A stretch of 64,000 nt of DNA from Modestobacter sp. Leaf380 (lineage in GTDB: Bacteria; Actinomycetota; Actinomycetes; Mycobacteriales; Geodermatophilaceae): NCBI RefSeq assembly GCF_001424485.1, contig NZ_LMQC01000023.1, forward strand, positions 2,613 through 66,612. The letters are read 5' to 3'. Both the position numbers and the translations under genes were made by a program. Below are positions 17,865 through 26,143 of the stretch, in pieces (the first letter of the stretch is position 1; the number at the start of each line of letters is the position of its first letter). The notes under the pieces were generated by a model. That model saw only the letters and a list, made by a program, of their open reading frames with translations, was not told the DNA's origin and did not search any database.

Positions 17865-18512
17865 TCATCGCGGGGTGACGTCGTGCCGGATGGCGAGGAT
17901 GGCCAGGTGCACCCGGTTGGGGCTGCCGGTGCGGTCCATGAGGTTGGCCACGTGGGTCTTGACCGTGGTGACGCCGATGTGCAGCCGGGTGGCGATCTCC
18001 TGGTTGCTCGCCCCCAGACCCAGGCAGGCCAGCACCTCCCGCTCGCGCTCGCTGAGGTCGGGCAGCGGGACGGCGACGGCACCGGTCGTCCTGGCCCGGA
18101 CGGCGACGCCGACCAGTCGCTGCAGCACGGCGGGGCTGTAGCTGCTGTCGCCGGCCGAGGCGGTGCGCACGGCAGCCAACAACTCACCGGGTGAGCTGTC
18201 CTTGGTCAGGAAGCCGCACGCACCGGCGGCCAGCGCCGGGTACAGGTGGTCGTCGTCGTCGAAGGTGGTGACCACGACGACCCTGGTGCTCGGCCGCAGC
18301 GCCAGGATCCGCTCGGTCGCGGTGATGCCGTCCATGCCCGGCATGCGCAGGTCCATCAGCACCACGTCGGGCCGGTGCTGCTCGGCCAGCCGGACGGCCT
18401 CGGTCCCGGTGCGCGCCTCCCCCACCACGAGGAGGTCGTCCTGGGCGTCGCACAGCATCCGGAGACCGGAGCGGATCAGGTCCTGGTCGTCGACCAGCAG
18501 CACCGTGATCAC
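17865..18512 (-). CDS. LuxR/NarL-family response regulator
   Basis: This 215-residue protein has a receiver domain (LLVDDQDLIRSGLRML, phospho-acceptor in VVLMDLRMPGMDG, the conserved lysine in FLTKDSSP) and a C-terminal LuxR helix-turn-helix (LSEREREVLACLGLGASNQE, then TVKTHVANLM). It is a DNA-binding regulator activated by the adjacent kinase. The GTG start at 18512 overlaps the kinase stop (GTGA), so the two are coupled. Inverted repeats before the kinase gene and before two envelope operons are candidate target sites. Confidence 0.95.
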   Translation of the reverse strand: MITVLLVDDQDLIRSGLRMLCDAQDDLLVVGEARTGTEAVRLAEQHRPDVVLMDLRMPGMDGITATERILALRPSTRVVVVTTFDDDDHLYPALAAGACGFLTKDSSPGELLAAVRTASAGDSSYSPAVLQRLVGVAVRARTTGAVAVPLPDLSEREREVLACLGLGASNQEIATRLHIGVTTVKTHVANLMDRTGSPNRVHLAILAIRHDVTPR

Positions 18513-19753
18513 GGAGCGGTCCCGTCGGCCACGAGGGTCTCCCGGGACTCCGACTGCGGGGCGGTGAGTTCGAGGGGCAGGGTCACGGCAGTCTCCCAGC
18601 CGGCGCCCGCGGGGCCGGCGACGAGCGAGCCGCCCAGGAGCGCGGCCCGCTCGCGCAGGCCGGCCAGCCCCAGTCCGGAGGGTTCGAAGGCGGCCGTGTG
18701 GACTCGCCCGGCGCGGCCCGTCGACGACGGGGTGTCGCGCACCCGGACCCGGACCACGTGGTCGTCGACGTCGACGTGCACGTCGGCGGCGGCGCCCGGC
18801 CCGGCGTGCTTGGCCACGTTGGTCAGGCCCTCCTGCACCACCCGCAGGACGGTGAGGCCGCGGACGGCGTCGAGCCGTCCGGTGTCGGGGCCGGTGTGCG
18901 CCGTCGTCCGCACGCCCGAGGCGTTGGACCGGTCGACCGCGGTCTGCACCAGCGCCGGCAGGTCGGCGGGGTCCACCAGGCCCGGCCCCAACGGCTCCGA
19001 GCCCTGCACGGCGGCCGGGTCCCTCAGTACCGAGACCAGCTGCCGCAGGTCCCCCAACGCCACGATCGCAGCGTCGTGCACCTCGTCGAGGACCGCACGC
19101 ACTCGGGGGTCGGGCACGGTGAGCACCTCGCGGGCGACCGCGGTGCGCAGTGCGATGGACGCGACGTGGTGGGCGACCAGGTCGTGCACCTCCCGGGCGA
19201 TCCCGGTCCGCTCGGCCAACCGGGCCGCGCGCACACCCTCCTGGCGACCCTCCTCGGCCGCCCGGGCCGCGGACCGTGACTGCTCGATCGCATCGGCGGC
19301 CGAGCGGAGCCACAGGCCCAACAGCAGCGGCGCGACCACGGTGAAGGTCGCCCGGTGGGCCAACCCCAGCACGTCGAGCTGGCCGGAGGCGGCCACGAAG
19401 GCGACCACGATGACGCCGGCCAGCAGACCGGCGCAGGTCAGGGCCGACCGCAGCGGGCGACGGACCGCGACGTCGAGCACGGCGATGCTGGCCATCAACT
19501 TGAACATGGGCAGCGCGTCCTGGGCCGCGAACTCGGCGACGACCAGCACCAGCACCTGCGCCACGGCCACCGACACCGGAGCGCGGGCACCGACCAGCGC
19601 CACGCCGCCGACCAGCACCGCCAGCAGGCCGGCGACCAGGCCCGGGCTGCCGCCGGTGAGCAGGAGGAGATAGCCGATCGACACGGCCGGCAGCGCCAGC
19701 CGGACGGCAGCCCACGGACGGGACAGCAGCGCAGCGAGCCGGACGGGATCCAC
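18509..19753 (-). CDS. Sensor histidine kinase (NarL/DesK-like, HisKA_3)
   Basis: This 414-residue membrane kinase has four to five hydrophobic segments in the first 150 residues, a short coiled linker and the dimerisation/phospho-acceptor helix ERTGIAREVHDLVAHH with the histidine in REVHDLV. The ATPase domain follows (VVQEGLTNVAKHAGP, GLGLAGLRERAALLGG). With no large extracellular loop it may sense membrane state. It is upstream of and coupled to the response regulator. A hairpin-forming operator lies 33-54 bases before its start, consistent with autoregulation. Confidence 0.95.
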   Translation of the reverse strand: MDPVRLAALLSRPWAAVRLALPAVSIGYLLLLTGGSPGLVAGLLAVLVGGVALVGARAPVSVAVAQVLVLVVAEFAAQDALPMFKLMASIAVLDVAVRRPLRSALTCAGLLAGVIVVAFVAASGQLDVLGLAHRATFTVVAPLLLGLWLRSAADAIEQSRSAARAAEEGRQEGVRAARLAERTGIAREVHDLVAHHVASIALRTAVAREVLTVPDPRVRAVLDEVHDAAIVALGDLRQLVSVLRDPAAVQGSEPLGPGLVDPADLPALVQTAVDRSNASGVRTTAHTGPDTGRLDAVRGLTVLRVVQEGLTNVAKHAGPGAAADVHVDVDDHVVRVRVRDTPSSTGRAGRVHTAAFEPSGLGLAGLRERAALLGGSLVAGPAGAGWETAVTLPLELTAPQSESRETLVADGTAP

Positions 19754-19785
19754 GACGGTCAGCCTAGGGACGCCGGAGCTCGGCG

Positions 19786-19860
19786 GGCTCCTCCTTCCGG
19801 AGGAGCCGGACCGGCCGTCCGGCCGCGGTCACCGACGGAAGGAGGGAGTACGCGGGCCGG
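19786..19860. promoter_or_regulatory. Candidate response-regulator operators in the divergent promoter
   Basis: GGCTCCTCC (19786-19794) and GGAGGAGCC (19799-19807) form a perfect inverted repeat just before the kinase gene. Further right, GGAAGGAGGGAGTACGCGGG begins at 19838 and precedes the methyltransferase operon. A very similar block occurs at 22311-22330 before the penicillin-binding protein. The pattern fits a NarL-type regulator site. Confidence 0.5.
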
Positions 19861-19961
19861 GTCGAGGGACACGCTGGGGACAGGTCACGCGCCCCGGGCT
19901 GCGGACCTCGACCCACACGTCGCGGCGCTGCCCGGCGCCACCCGAGACGGAGGACCCCACC

Positions 19962-20621
19962 GTGACACCGACCCCTGCCCCCCTGCCGCGACCGGGGCAG
20001 GTCGACGCCCGGATCGCCGAGCTGTCGGTCTTCGTCCGGTCCTTCCTCCGGGACCCGCTGCGGACTGCCTCGCTGGTCCCCAGCTCCCGGCTGCTCGCCG
20101 AGCGCATGGTCCGACCGCTGGCCGCGGCGCACGCGCGGGGCCGCCGCCCGGTGGTCGTCGAGCTGGGCCCCGGGACCGGTGTCGTCACGCAGGCGCTGCT
20201 CACCGCCGGTCCGGAGATCCGCTACCTCGGGCTCGAGCTGGACGGCGCCATGATCGGGCACCTGCACCGCCGGTTCGGCGACCTCGACGTCGTCCAGGCG
20301 CCGGCCAGTGAGCTCGGCGCGGCCCTGGCGGCCCGGGAGCTGGCCGACGCGGACCTGGTGGTGAGCGGGCTGCCCTGGCAGGCGTGGGCCGGGCGGGCCG
20401 GACACGACCTGGTCTCCTCCGTCGCCGCCGCCCTCTCCCCCACCGGGGCGTTCACCCAGTTCACCTACGGCTGGACCCTCTGGGCCCCGCCCGCCCGTCG
20501 TCAGCGCGCCGACCTGGAGGCCGGTTTCGGCCAGGTCGACCGCTCGTCGGTCGTGTGGCGGAACGTCCCCCCGGCCGTGGTCTACACCGCGACACGGCCC
20601 CGCCGTGAGGTGCCGGCGTGA
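19962..20621 (+). CDS. Class I SAM-dependent methyltransferase (phospholipid methyltransferase/KsgA-like fold)
   Basis: This 219-residue cytoplasmic protein carries the SAM-binding motif VVELGPGTGVVTQAL and the acidic strand end GLELDG. The post-motif SGLPWQAW resembles the (N/D)PPF-like site of rRNA and phospholipid N-methyltransferases. The N-terminus (FVRSFLRDPLRTASLVPSS) resembles PmtA-like phosphatidylethanolamine methyltransferases. The GTG start at 19962 gives the full domain. Its stop overlaps the start of the next gene (GTGA at 20618), so it is coupled to the membrane hydrolase. A lipid substrate would fit the envelope context but is inference. Confidence 0.75.
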   Translation: MTPTPAPLPRPGQVDARIAELSVFVRSFLRDPLRTASLVPSSRLLAERMVRPLAAAHARGRRPVVVELGPGTGVVTQALLTAGPEIRYLGLELDGAMIGHLHRRFGDLDVVQAPASELGAALAARELADADLVVSGLPWQAWAGRAGHDLVSSVAAALSPTGAFTQFTYGWTLWAPPARRQRADLEAGFGQVDRSSVVWRNVPPAVVYTATRPRREVPA

Positions 20622-22264
20622 CCGAGGCACTGAGCGCGGCGCTGTCCGCCGCCCCACTGGCCGGCCTGCTGGCGGTGGCCGTCCTGCTGGTCCTGGAGTC
20701 GGGTTCCCGCATCGGGGTGCTGCTCCCGACGGCCACCCCGGTGGTCGGTCTGGGCTGGGTGGCCGGGTCCGGTGCGCTGTCGGTGCCGGTCACCGTCGCC
20801 GTGTGCGTGGCCGCCACCTCCTGCGGGGTGGCGTGGGGCCACCGCCGGGCCCGTCGCGACCCCTTGCGCACGTTGCAGGCGGCCAGCGTCCTGGGCCGGG
20901 TGCCACCCCGCCGGCTCACCGACCTCGTCGACCGGCTGGGCGACAGCTGGTCCGCCCGGCTCGCCCACCGTCCGGTGCTGACGTCCGCGGGTGCGCAGCT
21001 CGTGGCCGGCGGTCGCACCCTGAGCCCGCGCCTGGCCGGCCGGGACGGCATCCCGCTGCGGTCCGTGCTGACCGGGGCGGTGCCCGCCGCGACCGCGTGG
21101 GCCGGAGGGCTCGTGCTCGTCGGTGCCCTCGTGGGTGCTGCCCCCGAGGGGCCGAGGCTGGCGCTCACGCTGCTGGGCCTGCCCCTGTTGCTGGCCGCCG
21201 GCGTCGTCCTGTGGGTGCGCGACCGCCGGCGTCGCCCGGACCGGACCGGGTTCGCCGTCCGGTCACGTCGCAGCGCCCCGGGCTGGGGCCTGCTGTGCTC
21301 CGCCGGGGCAGCCGCGACCGTCGTGACGGTGGCGCTGACCGGGGTCGTCGCGGACACCGGCATCGCGATCGCCTCGGCGACCTCGACCGTCACCGCTCCC
21401 TCGGGCACCCCGACCCCGAACACCCCGACCCCGGACACCCCGACCCCGAGCCCGGTCGTGCCGGAACTGCCCGGGGGCGAGCAGCCCGCTGTGGCCGCCG
21501 CTCCTGCGTGGACACCCCGGGACGCGGTGTCGGCCGCGCGCGAGGCCTTCGGCGCGGCCGGGACGCTCGCCGTCCTCGTCAGCGGCGGCGCTCCCCCGGC
21601 CACCTCCACCACCGCGGACGCCACCGACCGTGGGCAGGCCCGGGCACAGGCCTCCTGGTCACCGACCCGCCCCTTCCACACCGCGTCGCTGGTCAAGCTC
21701 TACCTGGCCGAGGGGGTGCTGCACTCCCACCGGAGCGCCGGCACCCTGCTGCCTGCGGACGACCTCGCCTCCCTGCAGGCGATGCTCAGTGCCTCCGACG
21801 ACGACGCCGCCTCCCGACTGTGGGTCGCCTACGACGGGCCCTCGGTGCTCGCCGACGTCGTCGCCCGGTACGGGCTCACGGGCACCCGCGCCCCGGCGCA
21901 GCCGGGCCAGTGGGGCCAGACGGTCACCACGGCCGACGACCTGGGCCGCTTCCTGGAGCTGGTGCCCACCACCGCGTCCCCCGAGGACACCGCCGTGCTC
22001 ACCGGTGCGCTGTCGGCGATCACCCCCGCGGGCGCCGACGGCTTCGACCAGCGGTTCGGCCTCGCCGTCGACGGGGCCGCGCCGGCGGGTACCGCGGTGA
22101 AGCAGGGCTGGATGTGCTGCGTGCAGGGGATGCGGTCCCTGCACTCCGTCGGGCTGGTCGAGGGCCGGGTCGTCGTGCTGCTGTCCGAGGCGCCGGCCGC
22201 CGCCGACCCGGCCGTGCAGCGCGCCGCCCTGGACGCCGCCGCCCGCGCCCTGGTGGTGGGCTGA
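20618..22264 (+). CDS. DedA-like membrane region fused to a class A beta-lactamase-like serine hydrolase
   Basis: This 548-residue protein has an unusual make-up. Residues 1-130 contain two hydrophobic segments and a DedA/SNARE-associated-like pattern (VLLPTATPVVGLGW, WGHRRARRDP). Two more membrane helices follow near 150-190, another near 225-245, and then a Pro/Thr linker with TPTPNTPTPD repeats. The C-terminal 250 residues form a serine hydrolase with the SxxK motif in TASLVKLY, an SDD in place of SDN, and KQG in place of KTG. The active domain would face outside. The altered motifs suggest a D,D-peptidase-like or non-hydrolytic role rather than beta-lactam resistance. It is coupled to the methyltransferase upstream. 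Confidence 0.7.
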   Translation: MTEALSAALSAAPLAGLLAVAVLLVLESGSRIGVLLPTATPVVGLGWVAGSGALSVPVTVAVCVAATSCGVAWGHRRARRDPLRTLQAASVLGRVPPRRLTDLVDRLGDSWSARLAHRPVLTSAGAQLVAGGRTLSPRLAGRDGIPLRSVLTGAVPAATAWAGGLVLVGALVGAAPEGPRLALTLLGLPLLLAAGVVLWVRDRRRRPDRTGFAVRSRRSAPGWGLLCSAGAAATVVTVALTGVVADTGIAIASATSTVTAPSGTPTPNTPTPDTPTPSPVVPELPGGEQPAVAAAPAWTPRDAVSAAREAFGAAGTLAVLVSGGAPPATSTTADATDRGQARAQASWSPTRPFHTASLVKLYLAEGVLHSHRSAGTLLPADDLASLQAMLSASDDDAASRLWVAYDGPSVLADVVARYGLTGTRAPAQPGQWGQTVTTADDLGRFLELVPTTASPEDTAVLTGALSAITPAGADGFDQRFGLAVDGAAPAGTAVKQGWMCCVQGMRSLHSVGLVEGRVVVLLSEAPAAADPAVQRAALDAAARALVVG

Positions 22265-22294
22265 CCGGTGGGGCGCGCACGGTCCTCCGCACGC

Positions 22295-22330
22295 GGCCCG
22301 CTCTCCTCCCGGAGGAGGAGTGCGCGGGCC
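22295..22330. promoter_or_regulatory. Large inverted repeat before the penicillin-binding protein
   Basis: GGCCCGC (22295-22301) pairs with GCGGGCC (22324-22330), and inside it CTCCTCC (22303-22309) pairs with GGAGGAG (22311-22317). The right half resembles 19838-19860 in the two-component promoter region. It lies 16 bases before the PBP start, so it may act as operator or as a leader structure. Confidence 0.5.
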
Positions 22331-22345
22331 GGGGACCGACCGACC

Positions 22346-24376
22346 ATGGGGCTCATGACCGAACGACGGAGGACCACGCTCGGCACCCTCACCCGGCTCG
22401 CGGCCTCGGTCGTGGTCGCCGGTGCGCTCACCGCAGGCATGCTCCTGCCGGTGGTCGGGGCCACCGGCCTGGCCGCCCGCGAGTCCGCCTCGCTGCTCGA
22501 GGCGCTGCCGGTGGAGCTCACCGACCAGACACCCCACGGGAACACCACCGTGCTGGCCGCCGACGGGTCGGTGATCACCCAGTTCTACGAGGAGAACCGG
22601 ACGCCGGTGACGGCCGAGCAGATCCCCGACGTCGTCCGGCAGGCGTTGATCGCCATCGAGGACAACCGGTTCTACGAGCACGGCGGGGTCGACGCCCAGG
22701 GCACCCTGCGCGCGCTGGCCACCAACCTCGCCGCCGGAGGGGTCGTGGAGGGCGGTTCGACGCTGACCCAGCAGCTGGTCAAGCAGACCCTCCTGCAGAC
22801 CGCCGACACCCCCGAGGAAGCCGCCGCGGCCACCGAGGAGTCCGTCGGGCGCAAGCTCGTGGAGGCACGTCTGGCGTTGGCCCTGGAGGAGACGTACTCC
22901 AAGGAGGAGATCCTCACCCGCTACCTCAACATCGCCTACTTCGGGGCGGGTGCCTACGGCATCCAGGCCGCAGCACAGCGCTACTTCTCCGTGGACGCGG
23001 CCGCTCTCACGCTGCCCCAGGCAGCGACGCTGACCGGCCTCATGCGCAGCCCGGCGGTGGACAGCCCGCTGGCGTCGCCGGAGAACGCACAGGCCCGCCG
23101 CGACCAGGTGCTGCAGCGGATGACCGACCTGGGCACGATCAGCGAGCAGCAACGGGTGGAAGCCACCTCGGCCCCGGTGGTCACCGTGCCCTCCCAGAAC
23201 CCGCCCAACGGCTGCATCGACGCCTCCGTCGGCGGCTTCTTCTGCGCCTACCTGCTCCAGCACCTGACCGAAGAGCTGGGGATGACCCAGCAGCAGCTCG
23301 ACGACGGCGGCTACACGATCCAGACCACGCTGCGCCCGGACGTGCAGACCGCCGGCGACCGGGCGGTGGTCGAGTCCGTGCCGATGGGCGACTCCCTGGC
23401 GGGGATGTTCACCGCCGTCCAGCCCGGGACCGGGCACGTGCTCGCGATGGCCGTGAACCGCACCTACGGCTGCGACGCCGCGGTGGACGCCTCCTGCGAG
23501 TCCGTGGTGCTCAACGACGCCGCCAGCCAGGGGTCGGGGTCCACCTACAAGGTCTTCACCGCCGCGGCAGCACTCGCGCGGGGCTTCTCCCCCCAGCACA
23601 CCATCACCACCACCGACCCCTACGTCTCGCAGGTCTTCCGGGACGGGTCGGGCCGCTACGACGTCGGCAACGCCGGCTCCTACCCCGACACGCTGACCAT
23701 GGCCGACGCGCTCGTCTTCTCCTCCAACACCTACTTCCTGGCCCTGGAGGACGCGCTGGGCAGTGTCGAGGGCCCGGTCGCCGCTGCCGAGGCCATGGGG
23801 ATGGACTTCGACCGGCCCAACCAGACCAGCGCACAGCAGATCGTCGCGGAAGACCGCGGCTCGTTCACCTTCGGCGCCGAGCCCACCAGTCCGCTGGACC
23901 TGGCCGGCGCCTACGCGACGCTGGCCGCGCGGGGCACCCAGTGCGATCCGACACCCGTGGTCTCGGTGGTGGACCGCGAGGGTGTCCCCGCCACCCTCCT
24001 CGACGGGACCCCGGTGGACACCGGCCCCCGCTGCGTCGAGGGGGCGCTGTCCCCCGCGGTGGCCGACACGCTGACCGAGGTCCTGCGGCGAGACGTCGAG
24101 CCGGGCAACCCGGGGCAGACCGGCGCACGGGCCTACGTGCCCGGTCACCAGATCGCCGGCAAGACCGGCACGTCGCAGAACGCCCTCTCCGCCACCTTCG
24201 TGGGATACACGCCGGAGTACGCAGCCAGCGTGATGGTGCTCAACCCCAAGGAGAACGAGGACGTGGGTGGCTACGGGGGCAACCGGCCCGCCGTCATCTG
24301 GAACGACGCCCTGACCCCGGTGCTGGAGGCCGCGCCCGTCGCGCCCTTCCCGGCAGCCGGTGCAGCCGGCCGGTGA
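22346..24376 (+). CDS. Class A penicillin-binding protein (transglycosylase/transpeptidase)
   Basis: This 676-residue bifunctional peptidoglycan synthase has one N-terminal membrane anchor. The glycosyltransferase domain has the catalytic EDNRFYEHGGVD and GGSTLTQQLVKQ. The transpeptidase domain has SxxK in GSTYKVF, SxN in FSSNTYF and GKTGTS. Residues 1-300 are the glycosyltransferase; about 380-650 the transpeptidase. Length and order are normal for PBP1A-like enzymes. ATGs at 22346 and 22355 are both possible; the frame upstream to 22268 runs through the inverted repeat and is unlikely to be translated. It acts outside the membrane in cell-wall synthesis. The shared operator suggests envelope-stress control. 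Confidence 0.93.
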   Translation: MGLMTERRRTTLGTLTRLAASVVVAGALTAGMLLPVVGATGLAARESASLLEALPVELTDQTPHGNTTVLAADGSVITQFYEENRTPVTAEQIPDVVRQALIAIEDNRFYEHGGVDAQGTLRALATNLAAGGVVEGGSTLTQQLVKQTLLQTADTPEEAAAATEESVGRKLVEARLALALEETYSKEEILTRYLNIAYFGAGAYGIQAAAQRYFSVDAAALTLPQAATLTGLMRSPAVDSPLASPENAQARRDQVLQRMTDLGTISEQQRVEATSAPVVTVPSQNPPNGCIDASVGGFFCAYLLQHLTEELGMTQQQLDDGGYTIQTTLRPDVQTAGDRAVVESVPMGDSLAGMFTAVQPGTGHVLAMAVNRTYGCDAAVDASCESVVLNDAASQGSGSTYKVFTAAAALARGFSPQHTITTTDPYVSQVFRDGSGRYDVGNAGSYPDTLTMADALVFSSNTYFLALEDALGSVEGPVAAAEAMGMDFDRPNQTSAQQIVAEDRGSFTFGAEPTSPLDLAGAYATLAARGTQCDPTPVVSVVDREGVPATLLDGTPVDTGPRCVEGALSPAVADTLTEVLRRDVEPGNPGQTGARAYVPGHQIAGKTGTSQNALSATFVGYTPEYAASVMVLNPKENEDVGGYGGNRPAVIWNDALTPVLEAAPVAPFPAAGAAGR

Positions 24377-24410
24377 TCTCCCGGTCAGGAGGACGGGGCG
24401 GGGGGCCCGA

Positions 24411-24434
24411 TGGGGGGGAGCACCCCTCCCCCCA
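24411..24434. terminator. Possible hairpin after the penicillin-binding protein gene
   Basis: TGGGGGGGAG (24411-24420) can pair with CTCCCCCCA (24426-24434) with one unpaired G. It lies 35 bases after the PBP stop. No T-tract follows. Confidence 0.35.
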
Positions 24435-24507
24435 CCACGTCCCCCTCCCCGATCCGACCTCGACCAGGTGCACTGGTCTCGACGCACCCCGACCGAGAGG
24501 CACTCCC

Positions 24508-25095
24508 GTGACCCGCACCGCCCGCCGCCGTCCCCTCCCCGCACGGGCCACCGCACGGGCCGTGTCACTGGTCGCGGCACTGGCGCTCACCGCCTGCTCG
24601 GGCGGCACCACGGACCCACCCGCGGCCTCCCCTGCCCCGCCCTCGGCCCCGACGACCGGTCCCGGCGGGGACGCCGCGGCCGCACCGACGGCGCAGGCCC
24701 CGTCCCCGGTCCCTGCGGCCGGGGACCCGCAGCAACAGGGCACCGTGCAGATCCAGCTCACCGCCGGGGACCTCTCGCTGACCGCCACGCTGGTCGACAG
24801 CCCCACCGCCGACGCCTTCGCCGCGCAGTTGCCGATGACGGTCCCGATCAGCGACCACGCGAGCACCGAGAAGGTCTTCTACCCACCGGCCGAGCTGAGC
24901 ACCCAGGGCGCACCAGAGGGGTACGAGCCCTCGGCCGGCGACCTCGCCTACTACTCCCCGTGGGGGAACGTCGCCGTCTACTACCAGGACTTCGCCTGGT
25001 CCCGCGGGCTGGTGCCGCTGGCCCGCCTGGACGGCGACCCCGCCCCGCTGGCCGACCTGCCCGACGACACCGAGCTGACGATCGCGCTGCGCTGA
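24508..25095 (+). CDS. Cyclophilin-like domain lipoprotein
   Basis: This 195-residue secreted lipoprotein has a basic N-terminus, a hydrophobic run and the lipobox LTAC (LALTACSGG), then a Pro/Ala/Thr linker. From about residue 75 it matches the cyclophilin-like fold domain: VQIQLTAGDLSLTATLVDSP, DAFAAQLPMTVPI, PSAGDLAYYSPWGNVAVYY. The biochemical function of this family is not established. The GTG at 24508 starts directly at the basic region and follows GAGAGG. It lies between a cell-wall synthase and an oxidoreductase, possibly in a loose operon with the latter. Confidence 0.8.
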   Translation: MTRTARRRPLPARATARAVSLVAALALTACSGGTTDPPAASPAPPSAPTTGPGGDAAAAPTAQAPSPVPAAGDPQQQGTVQIQLTAGDLSLTATLVDSPTADAFAAQLPMTVPISDHASTEKVFYPPAELSTQGAPEGYEPSAGDLAYYSPWGNVAVYYQDFAWSRGLVPLARLDGDPAPLADLPDDTELTIALR

Positions 25096-25153
25096 GTCCC
25101 GCCCCGCCCCACACCTCCCAGCACCGTCCCCCTCTGCCGAAGGACTGCCTCCC

Positions 25154-26110
25154 GTGACCGACATGAACGCCTACCTCGCCCAGCCGGGCACCGACCAGCC
25201 GACCCTGGTCCGCCGGCCGGTCCCGACCGCCGGGGAGGGCGAGCTCCTCGTCCGGGTGCAGGCGGTGGCCCTGAACAACGGCGACCTGGCCCCGGTGAAC
25301 GCGCCCCAGGTGCCCGGCTTCGAGTTCTGCGGCGAGGTGACCGACGTCGGGGCCGACGTGGACCCGGCGTGGCGTGGCCGGTTGGTCACGGGCATCGCCG
25401 CCGGGTCCTTCGCCGAGCACGTCGTGGCCCACCACCGGCACGTCCTGGACGTGCCGGCGGGTGTGGACCCGGCGGCAGCGGCGACCCTGCCGACCGCGCT
25501 GAGCACCGAGTACGGCGCCGTCCGCCGATCCGGCATGGCCGCGGGCGACGCGGTGCTGGTCACCGCGGCCGGGTCCGGCATCGCGCTGATCGGCGCCCAG
25601 GTCGCCCGGGTCCTGGGTGCTGGGCTGGTCATCGGGACCACCCGTTCCGCGCAGCGCCGGCCGTTCCTGCTCGGCACGGGCCTGGACCACGTCGTGGTGA
25701 CCGACGAGCAGGACCTGGCCGAGGCCACCCGGTCGGTGACGGCGGGCGCGGGTGCCGACGTGGTGCTCGACCACATCGGCGGCGCCGTCCTGGACGCAGC
25801 GGTGGCCGCGGCACGCACGGGCGGGTCGGTGGTGAGCGTCGGGCGCCTGGCGGGCGGCCGGGCCGACCTGGACCTGTTCGCCCTGGCCCGGCGACGAGTG
25901 GTCCTGCAGTCGGTCTCCTACGGCCTCACCCCGCCGGCGGTGATCGGTGACCTGATGGACGGGGTGCGCACCGAGCTGCTGCCCGCCGTCGCCGACGGGC
26001 GGTTGTCCCCGGTCGTGGACAGCACCCACCCCTTCAGCCGGTTGGGCGACGCACTGGACCGCTTGCGCAGCGGCGACGCCCAGGGGAAGGTCGCCCTGGT
26101 CCTGAGCTGA
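25154..26110 (+). CDS. NADP-dependent medium-chain oxidoreductase (quinone-oxidoreductase-like, zinc-free)
   Basis: This 318-residue protein has the MDR fold without zinc ligands. The N-terminal GroES-like part includes VQAVALNNGD and PGFEFCGEV. The nucleotide-binding part has VLVTAAGSGIALIGAQVA. The catalytic role is probably reduction of a quinone or enone with NADPH. The GTG at 25154 lies 58 bases after the lipoprotein gene. It converges on the acyl-CoA ligase gene. Confidence 0.85.
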   Translation: MTDMNAYLAQPGTDQPTLVRRPVPTAGEGELLVRVQAVALNNGDLAPVNAPQVPGFEFCGEVTDVGADVDPAWRGRLVTGIAAGSFAEHVVAHHRHVLDVPAGVDPAAAATLPTALSTEYGAVRRSGMAAGDAVLVTAAGSGIALIGAQVARVLGAGLVIGTTRSAQRRPFLLGTGLDHVVVTDEQDLAEATRSVTAGAGADVVLDHIGGAVLDAAVAAARTGGSVVSVGRLAGGRADLDLFALARRRVVLQSVSYGLTPPAVIGDLMDGVRTELLPAVADGRLSPVVDSTHPFSRLGDALDRLRSGDAQGKVALVLS

Positions 26111-26143
26111 CGGTCGGACGCGCCTCCCGGCGCCGTCGACCGG

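Noticed and set aside
21405-21465. Short nucleotide repeat in the serine hydrolase gene as a mobile or CRISPR-like repeat
   Set aside because: It encodes a Thr-Pro linker (TPTPNTPTPD) in frame and is a protein linker, not a DNA element. No CRISPR-like array is visible in the window.
20605-25095. 1496-codon frame ending in the cyclophilin-like lipoprotein
   Set aside because: The first 1300 codons are a shadow of the hydrolase and PBP genes. Only the part from 24508 has a signal peptide and domain.
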